Below, in pieces: positions 1 through 5,398 of a stretch of DNA of 19,589 bases (the first letter of the stretch is position 1; each line of letters begins with the position of its first letter). The notes below the pieces were generated by a model. That model did not search any database. It saw only the letters and a program-made list of their open reading frames with translations, and was not told the origin of the DNA. This stretch comes from an uncultured Clostridia bacterium (GTDB lineage Bacteria > Bacillota > Clostridia > Christensenellales > CAG-138): positions 1 to 19,589 of the forward strand of contig CALAXO010000180.1 in assembly GCA_937894955.1 (NCBI GenBank), written 5' to 3'. Position numbers and translations under genes: made by a program.

Positions 1-1863
1 TTCGCAATCGACCCCGTGACCGGTGAAGGCGAATACCGCGGCTTTATCGGCGAAGATTACGGCACTTACGTAAACGGCATGTGCTTTATCGATATGGGCG
101 GCGGCGAAGAACCGCAGGCAACCCTCGACGAAGCGATGAACCTTGTTGAAAACAGGCATCATTTCGTGACCGAAGGCGAATACCCCTGGGTTCCCGTTGT
201 GTTCAACGATGAACTCTGCGGCGCAAGCGGCAACCAGGATCATGTCGGCACGACAAGCACCGTTTCCACCACCGTTCAGCTCAATGCGGGCGATGTAATG
301 CGCTTTGACCGGGCTGTCAGCTGCCGTGAAGATTTCGAACGCTTCACCTTCTCCGTGAACGGCACCGAAGTTGCTGCAATCTCCGGACAGCACACCGATT
401 TTGCACCTTACAACTATGTTGCCGAAGCAGCCGGCGAATACACCTTCAGCTGGACTTATCACAAGGAGACCGTGTGGACCGAGGGCCAGGATCGCGGCTA
501 TGTTAAAAATGTTTACGCCGGCGCACCCCTTACGGATGAAAGCGTTGAGTTTGCACCCGATACCGTGACCGTCCGCAAGGGCCTCACCGCTCAGCTCAGC
601 TGGACGGTTGCTCCCTACTATGCTTTCGATCAGTCCGTGACGCTTACAAGCTCCGATGCAAGCATTGCTTCCGTTGATGCAAACGGCGTTGTTCGCGGCG
701 TTAACGAGGGCACCGCAGTCATCACCGCAACAACGGCACAAGGTCATACCGACACCTGCACCGTAACGGTTATTGCGCCCGTTCCGCATACGAAGATCTA
801 TGCTTACCAGACTCAAACAACGAACCTGATCTCCTTCTTTACGGATGATTCCGCTCACGTTCAGCAGCTTGGTGCATTCCCCGTTGACACTTACGCAATG
901 ACTTATGCGCACGGCGTTGTATACGGCATCGACAGTGAGAGCAATTTCTTCACAAGCACGCCCGGTTCAACTCAGCGCACAATCATCGGACAGACCGGCA
1001 CCGCAATGATCGCCGCAATGGCATACAACTATGCGGACGGCAAGATTTATGCAGTCGGTTACACTCAGCAGAGCCGTTGGGATCTTTACGAAATCAACAT
1101 GCAGACCGGTGCCGCAACCGTTATCGGACAGCCCGACACCGTGGATCGCGATCCCCTCTGGACATTTGCAATCACCACCGAGGGCAGGGCATACGGCATC
1201 ACCGCAACCTCCGGCATTCTGTACGAGGTAAACCTTGAAACCGCACAGGTTACCGAAATCGGCTTCACCGGCTGCCCCGGCGTCGGATTCTGCCAGTCCC
1301 TTGTTTATGACCATGACAACGGAATAATGTTCTGGGCGGCTTATTGGAAAGACGATGCAAACGGCCTGCGCGAAGTTAACCTTGAAACAGGCGAAAGCGT
1401 TTCGATCGGCGATATTCAGGATGCGGCACAGGTTTGCGGCGGCTACACCGTTCCCTCCTGGGACGATCCCACTCAGCCCTCAAACGTCACCGTCACCTTC
1501 AACTATATGGTAAACGGTGAATGGACGAGCACCGAAGTGACCGTTCCCGCAGGAACCACTCCCACTGCACCCGTTCCCGAGAACCAGCCCCATCAGCCCA
1601 CGATGCTGATGTTCATCGGTTGGGATGTTGATTTTGCAGACGTTCAGCATGATGTTACCGTCACCGCGCAGTATGCTGCTCTCGGCGACGTTGATATGAA
1701 CGGCGAGATCCTGGTCGTTGATGCGCTCCTCATTGCGCGCAATGCAATCGGCGTTGCGGAGCTGACCCCGGTTCAGCTGATGCTTGCCGATGTTTGCGAT
1801 TCGGACGGCGTCATCACCTTTAACGATGCCCTCGTTACAATGAGAATCTCTCTCGGACTGTAA
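1..1863 (+). CDS. Large secreted modular surface protein with Big_2, propeller-like, InlB-type repeat and dockerin-like domains (5' partial)
   Basis: The frame is open from the first base of the window, so the N-terminus lies upstream; at least 620 residues are present. Domains in order, by nucleotide: a beta-sandwich-like region of the kind with an LNAGD...FTFSVNGT pattern (about 260-530); a bacterial Ig-like Big_2 domain (about 535-780, with SSDASIASVDANGVV and GTAVITATT); a repeat-rich, propeller-like region with recurring IYA/VYGI and LETG turns (about 790-1455); an InlB/Listeria-Bacteroides-type repeat ending FIGWDVDF...VTVTAQYA (about 1483-1680); and a C-terminal dockerin-like pair of EF-hand loops (1681-1860). 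The first loop, GDVDMNGEILVVDAL, has canonical ligands. The second, VCDSDGVITFND, has Val where the first Asp is expected. The protein is presumably exported and involved in cell-surface or glycan interactions; its substrate is unknown. Terminator-like hairpins follow the stop. The domain calls are by motif recognition only. Confidence 0.85.
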   Translation, partial: FAIDPVTGEGEYRGFIGEDYGTYVNGMCFIDMGGGEEPQATLDEAMNLVENRHHFVTEGEYPWVPVVFNDELCGASGNQDHVGTTSTVSTTVQLNAGDVMRFDRAVSCREDFERFTFSVNGTEVAAISGQHTDFAPYNYVAEAAGEYTFSWTYHKETVWTEGQDRGYVKNVYAGAPLTDESVEFAPDTVTVRKGLTAQLSWTVAPYYAFDQSVTLTSSDASIASVDANGVVRGVNEGTAVITATTAQGHTDTCTVTVIAPVPHTKIYAYQTQTTNLISFFTDDSAHVQQLGAFPVDTYAMTYAHGVVYGIDSESNFFTSTPGSTQRTIIGQTGTAMIAAMAYNYADGKIYAVGYTQQSRWDLYEINMQTGAATVIGQPDTVDRDPLWTFAITTEGRAYGITATSGILYEVNLETAQVTEIGFTGCPGVGFCQSLVYDHDNGIMFWAAYWKDDANGLREVNLETGESVSIGDIQDAAQVCGGYTVPSWDDPTQPSNVTVTFNYMVNGEWTSTEVTVPAGTTPTAPVPENQPHQPTMLMFIGWDVDFADVQHDVTVTAQYAALGDVDMNGEILVVDALLIARNAIGVAELTPVQLMLADVCDSDGVITFNDALVTMRISLGL

Positions 1864-1930
1864 ACACGGTTCGGGAAAGCACCGAATTTCTTCCTTTCAA
1901 AACAGGATGAATCGGTGCGTTAACAAAGCG

Positions 1931-1955
1931 GAAAATCCGACAGGATTTTCTTTAT
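1931..1955 (+). terminator. Probable rho-independent terminator of the modular surface protein gene
   Basis: Perfect 8-bp inverted repeat GAAAATCC / GGATTTTC around a GACA loop, running into TTTAT. It lies 68 bp after the stop codon. A looser upstream pair, GCACCGA (1879-1885) and TCGGTGC (1912-1918), could form a further stem. Confidence 0.55.
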
Positions 1956-1971
1956 AAACCTCCTGTCCGAC

Positions 1972-2014
1972 GGGAAGGGGCGGTTCGCCCGCCCTTTCCC
2001 CGGGCGATCCTTTT
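1972..2014 (+). terminator. GC-rich hairpin, possible second terminator
   Basis: The 12-nt arms GGGAAGGGGCGG (1972-1983) and CCGCCCTTTCCC (1989-2000) pair with one G-U wobble around a TTCGC loop. The only T-run is TTTT at 2011-2014, ten bases beyond the stem, so it may be a strong hairpin rather than a true terminator. It separates the surface protein gene from the CRISPR-like leader. Confidence 0.4.
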
Positions 2015-2051
2015 GGAATTAGGAATTAGGAATTAGAAATTAGGAATTAGG
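2015..2051. repeat. Heptamer tandem repeat (GGAATTA)5
   Basis: Five consecutive 7-bp units: GGAATTA three times, GAAATTA once, GGAATTA once, then GG. Only one base differs from the unit. Short heptamer arrays of this kind occur in intergenic DNA of various bacteria and are prone to slippage. No function can be read from it. It sits immediately upstream of the CRISPR-like leader. Confidence 0.9.
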
Positions 2052-2104
2052 CACGTTCTTTCTTTGAGTGATGTGCGGTTTGTGCAAGTTAAATGCGGCC
2101 GTGC

Positions 2105-2133
2105 TTGACACAACTGTCGCTTGCGGTTATAAT
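2105..2133 (+). promoter_or_regulatory. Perfect consensus sigma-A promoter in the leader of the CRISPR-like array
   Basis: TTGACA at 2105-2110, exactly 17 bp, then TATAAT at 2128-2133: six of six matches in both hexamers. A transcript would begin near 2140, about 18 nt before the first repeat, and read rightward through the array. There is no ribosome binding site or credible reading frame downstream, which fits a non-coding precursor. Confidence 0.8.
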
Positions 2134-2157
2134 GGAACCGACCAACATAATCTTGGT

Positions 2158-2366
2158 CTATTGCCCCCCATCGCGGGGATTGATACAAGTGCCATTGCAG
2201 GCGCAAGGTACATTTCCGCTATTGCCCCCCATCGCGGGGATTGATACATCCGCGCGGGACTTTGACTATCGCGGTTGACCTATTGCCCCCCATTGCGGGG
2301 ATTGATACAAAGGATATGAATTTATTATTTGGTCAATAACCTATTGCCCCCATTGCGGGGATTGAC
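2158..2366 (+). CRISPR. CRISPR-like mini-array: four 29-nt repeats, three 32-nt spacers, no cas genes in the window
   Basis: Repeats start at 2158, 2219, 2280 and 2341, an exact 61-bp period three times. The unit begins CTATTGCCCCCC, has ATCGC (ATTGC in copies 3 and 4) as a central loop, then GGGGATTGATAC. The C-run and GGGG can form a short stem. Copies 1 and 2 are identical and copy 3 has one change. Copy 4 lacks one C and loses the GATAC end, as expected for a terminal repeat. The spacers at 2187-2218, 2248-2279 and 2309-2340 are unrelated to one another. The 3' end ATTGATAC resembles the ATTGAAAC-type 5' handle of crRNAs. Orientation is supported by the handle, the degenerate last repeat and the upstream promoter. 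The 29/32 geometry is like type I-E, but the repeat ending is not, so I do not assign a type. An A follows the first three repeats, so the unit could be 30 nt. Confidence 0.8.
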
Positions 2367-2402
2367 AGCATGCCGCGAGCGGTCAGCTGCTCAACAGCGG
2401 CG

Positions 2403-2465
2403 CCCCTTCCACAATCCTCCATCCACCTTCCACACCCCCTCTTTGCGTTCCCCTCCCCACTTTCC
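2403..2465. other. Pyrimidine-rich, C-rich tract in the intergenic region
   Basis: About 63 bases of mostly C and T with only two G residues and recurring CTTCCAC and CCTCC words. It lies between the last CRISPR-like repeat and the next gene. No gene, hairpin or promoter was seen inside it. The rest of the gap up to 2638 is AT-rich and may contain the promoter of the next gene (weak candidate TTGCAC at 2529-2534 with TACAAT at 2550-2555, only 15 bp apart). Confidence 0.5.
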
Positions 2466-2638
2466 GTTCAGGTGAGGCGGCTTCTGCGATTCGAAAACGA
2501 TTACAAAAAAATATATTTGATTTAGCTGTTGCACCCCCCGAAAAGATGATACAATATACATGAACAAGGAAAAATTTAATGCGTTATGCATAAGATTCGG
2601 TTCAGCCGGTATGTTTTAAAATCAGAAGGGAGAAAACC

Positions 2639-3600
2639 ATGAAAAAAACTCTTAAGCATCTGTTCTCTGCGGCGATATGTGCAATTATGCTTTTCGCCTG
2701 CGTTTTCCCGAACTTTGCGGCGGCGGATGCGGAGCTGAGCTCCGTTGATGCGGAAAAGCTGGAGGCATTTTTTGCCCAGTCGGCAGGTGACGGAAGGCAT
2801 AACTTCGATCATCCGGATTATGCGGGTGGGGTGTACGGAAGCTACACTGTCGGCAACTTTTCGGAAAGTCCCTGTGTCGGCATTGAGGACGGTGTCATCC
2901 GTTGGTTCGACTTTAACCCCGATGCAATGGGAAGCATTTTGCGCACTTCCCCGGTTTGGGATTTTCGCCCCCGCTTCTGCGGCGTTTTCGATTTGTCCGG
3001 AACGTCGGTAACGAATGTTTACTCCCCGGTGCCGGGTCAAACGCATATTACGGCGGTGAACCTTGACGGCTGCGCAAACCTTGAGTGCCTTGAATTCGGC
3101 GATCAGAATGAATGCTTTGACATTTCCGCGCTGAATTGCCCGAACCTGAACATCATCGACCTTCGCACATACCACAGCGGGAATGTTGCCGTTCAGCCCA
3201 AGAGCTTTTCCGCTCCGGTCATGCTGAACACGCTCGGAAACGGCGGCGCGGGACTTTACGGCAGGGATGGAAGCTATGCACTGATCGCGCAGGGCGTTCG
3301 ATATGACGAAAACGGGAACCTGATCGAAAACGACGGCTTCCTCGGCTGGTATGCGGACGGTCAGCTTCTTTCAACCGAAAGGGAACTGCAGCTTTCGGAC
3401 GGAATCCGCGCAGCCGCCTGCTTTGCGGGTGACGTTAATGAGGACGGAGCGATAAATATGGCGGACGCATTGCTCATCATGCGCTGCGCAATGGAACTCG
3501 GCGGAGAGCTTCCCCTCAGGCTTGCTGATGCGGACAGAAACGGAAAAGCATAGGCATTCCGGATGCACTGCTTGCGGCAAGGGTTGCAATGGGAAACTGA
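2639..3600 (+). pseudogene. Secreted LRR-like protein with C-terminal dockerin, frameshifted near the end
   Basis: The intact frame runs 2639-3553 (304 residues) from an ATG preceded by AAGGGAG. A signal peptide starts MKKTLKHLFSAAICAIM with probable cleavage after AAA at residues 27-29. The middle (roughly residues 110-180) has short leucine-rich-type repeats such as VNLDGCANLECLEF and LNCPNLNIIDL. A first dockerin calcium loop, GDVNEDGAINMADAL, is canonical. The second loop begins ADADRNGKA and then hits TAG at 3551-3553. In another frame the sequence at once continues IPDALLAARVAMGN and a TGA at 3598-3600, which is the expected second half of a dockerin. Five bases (TAGGC) separate the two parts where three are expected, so a 2-base insertion would explain it. 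The truncated protein would still be secreted but probably lacks a complete dockerin fold. A sequencing error is possible. Confidence 0.75.
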
Positions 3601-3676
3601 ATTCAAATTTAAAACTGTTCGCGGACATTGCTCGTTTCGGGAAAATGCGTGAAGCAGTGATTCCGTAAATACGGAG

Positions 3677-3729
3677 CGGCTCAATACAGGCGGTTCGGAA
3701 CACGAACCGGCGGCATTGAGCCGTTTTTT
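3677..3729 (+). terminator. Strong rho-independent terminator in repeat copy A
   Basis: Outer arms CGGCTCAAT (3677-3685) and ATTGAGCCG (3715-3723), inner arms CGGTTCG and CGAACCG around GAACA, followed by TTTTTT at 3724-3729. It closes off transcription from the upstream dockerin gene. Confidence 0.85.
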
Positions 3730-3853
3730 ATGCCGTTTTTGCATCGGAATGAACAAATGCAGTACTTTCAGAAAATAATACATAAACTGAACGCACAACG
3801 CCAACGCATGCTTGATTAAATATAAATATATTTGAAAACCGCGCATTTCGGGG

Positions 3854-3882
3854 TTGACATCTTGACAACAACCTGTTAAACT
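3854..3882 (+). promoter_or_regulatory. Promoter in repeat copy A, upstream of the small secreted protein gene
   Basis: TTGACA at 3854-3859, 17 bp, then TAAACT at 3877-3882 (four of six). A second TTGACA overlaps 8 bp downstream. An AT-rich, UP-element-like block lies upstream. The predicted start site is about 18 nt before the gene. Confidence 0.6.
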
Positions 3883-3906
3883 GTAGAAAAACAACGGAGG
3901 TGTCTT

Positions 3907-4344
3907 ATGAAAAAAGCTGTTTGTATTATCCTTTTGAGTGCTGTTGTTTTGAGCGTTGTTGTTTCGTGTGCTGTCGTTTTTGCAGGAAGAACATCAGTAA
4001 GCTATCATTTTGTAATGAAATTGCGGAACGTCGACGGGTGGAATAACGGCAAATCGTTTTCACTGCCGGCGGGAACGGCATCCATTTCGGGTTATATGTC
4101 GGCGGAACCGATAGATGTGACGTCATCCGCAAATCCGAATCCTGTAAATTACTCTTTATGCAGCAAGGGATTTCTGAATCTTTTCACTACAGAACATGGA
4201 ACGGTTAGAGGCTCGGCGTGGGGATACTTTTCCGGAACATTCGGTGAGGTTCCTAAGGGGAACAAGTATTATCTCAACGCATGGATGGTTGTTTCGGATT
4301 ACCGGAAACACACCGGGGACGGAGAAATCACCGTGACATACTGA
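3907..4344 (+). CDS. Small secreted or membrane-anchored protein of unknown function
   Basis: 145 residues, with ATG preceded by GGAGGT at a good distance. The first ~26 residues are a strongly hydrophobic export signal (MKKAVCIILLSAVVLSVVVS...), with probable cleavage after VFA at residue 26. A Cys at 21 in a VVSC context could instead be a lipobox, but the hydrophobic stretch continues past it, which argues for ordinary signal peptidase. The mature part is about 120 residues, rich in Gly, Ser, Tyr and Trp with alternating strand-like segments, so a small beta-rich extracellular domain is likely. I recognise no family. The gene has its own promoter inside repeat copy A and is followed after 10 bp by a VanZ-family gene, so the two are probably co-transcribed. 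Its composition looks more AT-rich than that of the neighbouring polymerase genes. Confidence 0.75.
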   Translation: MKKAVCIILLSAVVLSVVVSCAVVFAGRTSVSYHFVMKLRNVDGWNNGKSFSLPAGTASISGYMSAEPIDVTSSANPNPVNYSLCSKGFLNLFTTEHGTVRGSAWGYFSGTFGEVPKGNKYYLNAWMVVSDYRKHTGDGEITVTY

Positions 4345-4354
4345 TTTTGCGGAC

Positions 4355-4930
4355 ATGAACCTTATTGATTTTATTATAGTATTAATATTATCTGCGGCAA
4401 TATGGCTGACGGCGTTTGCCGTTAAGAAGGGAAGTATTTGGAAATATGTTTTCGGAGCGGCGTTTACCGTATACCTGATGTGTGCTGCATCGATAACCGT
4501 TTTTCCGATACAGTTCAGCCCGACAATCAGAGCAATATTTGCGGAAGAAGGGTGGAAGATTACCGACTGCATAGTGCTTGTTCCGTTCAAAGACGGGATA
4601 ACGGCGGATGATATTCTTAATGCTGTAATGACGGTTCCGTTCGGAGTTTTAATCACGTTGATAAGAAAGAAAACAACGTGGAAAAACGCGTTGGCTGCGG
4701 GTGCGGCTTTCGGAGCGGCGACAGAATTGCTGCAATTGGCAATTGCGGCGATACAGGGGTTTTCGTTCAGGTATGTCGATACGGCGGATATAATCTGCAA
4801 CCTTGCGGGCACAATGCTCGGGTGGATGCTCACTGCCCTGCTTATCCGCTTTTTGCAAAAAAGCAAGCCGGCGAACGTCGGGGAAAAATCCCTGTATGCA
4901 TACATTTCGGAAAAATGCGTGAAGCAGTGA
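4355..4930 (+). CDS. VanZ-family integral membrane protein
   Basis: 191 residues with about five hydrophobic segments (roughly 4-22, 31-50, 88-103, 112-133 and 145-166). The VanZ signature is present: N89 and PFG at 95-97, then E124, Q127, R139, D142, D145, N149, G152 and G156 in the usual spacing. VanZ is known for low-level teicoplanin resistance, but most chromosomal members have no defined role, so I would not call this a resistance gene. The ATG lies 10 bp after the upstream stop and has only a weak GCGGAC upstream, suggesting translational coupling to the 3907 gene. The last codons (EKCVKQ and stop) lie inside repeat copy B, so the repeat now supplies the C-terminus of this protein as well as its terminator. 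Confidence 0.85.
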   Translation: MNLIDFIIVLILSAAIWLTAFAVKKGSIWKYVFGAAFTVYLMCAASITVFPIQFSPTIRAIFAEEGWKITDCIVLVPFKDGITADDILNAVMTVPFGVLITLIRKKTTWKNALAAGAAFGAATELLQLAIAAIQGFSFRYVDTADIICNLAGTMLGWMLTALLIRFLQKSKPANVGEKSLYAYISEKCVKQ

Positions 4931-5156
4931 TTCCGTAAATGCGGAGCGGCTCAATGCGGGCGGTTCGGAACACGAACCGGCGGCATTGAGCCGTTTTTTT
5001 ATGCCGTTTTCGCATCGGAACGAACAAACGCAGTGTTTTCAAAACTTAATACACAAACCGAATGCACAACGTCAACATATGCTTGATTAAATATAAATAT
5101 ATTTGAAAAACCGCGCATTTCGGGGTTGACATCTTGACAACAACCTGTTAAACTGT
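4905..5156 (+). repeat. Terminator-promoter direct repeat, copy B (upstream of rpoB)
   Basis: Second copy of the ~250-bp element at 3635-3884, in the same orientation and about 92-93% identical by hand count. It begins within the end of the VanZ-family gene and ends in the promoter region that reads into rpoB. Because the two copies are direct repeats flanking two genes, recombination between them would delete the cassette and leave one terminator-promoter unit in front of rpoB. Confidence 0.85.
4947..5000 (+). terminator. Strong rho-independent terminator in repeat copy B
   Basis: Same structure as in copy A: CGGCTCAAT (4947-4955) pairs with ATTGAGCCG (4985-4993), inner CGGTTCG / CGAACCG, then seven T at 4994-5000. 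In this copy the outer stem can be extended by further pairs (TGC with GCA). It terminates the VanZ-family transcript. Confidence 0.85.
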
Positions 5157-5162
5157 GATACT
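5126..5162 (+). promoter_or_regulatory. Probable rpoBC promoter carried by repeat copy B
   Basis: TTGACA at 5126-5131, 17 bp, TAAACT at 5149-5154. A second, overlapping TTGACA at 5134-5139 has GATACT at 5157-5162, also 17 bp away; the second -10 includes bases just beyond the repeat and has no good equivalent in copy A. An AT-rich block is upstream. No other good promoter was seen between here and rpoB. Confidence 0.6.
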
Positions 5163-5398
5163 GCATTATTATGGGTAAAATACGAATTTTTCGCCGCCGT
5201 CATGTGCGAAAGCATCGTTTAACGCTGTGGATCCCGCATTTTTTGCGCGGAACGGCAGCCCAAGGAACGCGCAGGCAGCGAATACCGCAGGCGGGGCTTC
5301 GGCCGCACTCAATGCGGCATTCCGAAAATGCGAACAATGCGTAAGACACGACACAATCAAGTTTTCTGCGGAGAGCCGCAGAGGTTAGGGGTGAAACA
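5163..5398 (+). promoter_or_regulatory. rpoB 5' leader with hairpins next to the ribosome binding site
   Basis: About 235 nt of non-coding leader between the repeat-borne promoter and rpoB. Visible structures are GGC-TTCG-GCC with flanking GC pairs near 5293-5310, and a perfect 6-bp hairpin CTGCGG-AGAG-CCGCAG at 5366-5381 that ends six bases before the ribosome binding site AGGGGTG (5387-5393). The second could modulate translation initiation. No leader peptide, riboswitch core or rplJ/rplL remnant was recognised. Confidence 0.4.

Larger units (their letters stand above)
3635..3884 (+). repeat. Terminator-promoter direct repeat, copy A
   Basis: About 250 bp, matched by copy B at 4905-5156. 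By hand I count about 18 substitutions, mostly transitions, and two single-base length differences. Order inside: a short block containing AATGCGTGAAGCAGTGATTC, a terminator hairpin with a T-run, a more variable stretch, an AT-rich block (TGATTAAATATAAATATATT) and a TTGACA promoter. The last ~80 bp are identical except for one base in an A-run. The repeat fills nearly all of the gap before the 3907 gene. Its boundaries are where the similarity fades by eye. Confidence 0.85.

Noticed and set aside
2093..2278. 61-codon + strand frame through the CRISPR-like array
   Set aside because: It only reads across repeats and spacers; there is no ribosome binding site and the 61-bp period breaks any frame.
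3246..3257. 12-nt identity between spacer 2 and the neighbouring LRR-dockerin gene (possible self-target)
   Set aside because: Too short, internal to the spacer and in common codon words (GGGACTTT); compatible with chance in this composition.
3957..3972. Possible lipobox (VVSC, Cys 21) in the small secreted protein
   Set aside because: The hydrophobic core continues beyond the Cys to VFA, so an ordinary signal peptide fits better; left as an alternative only.
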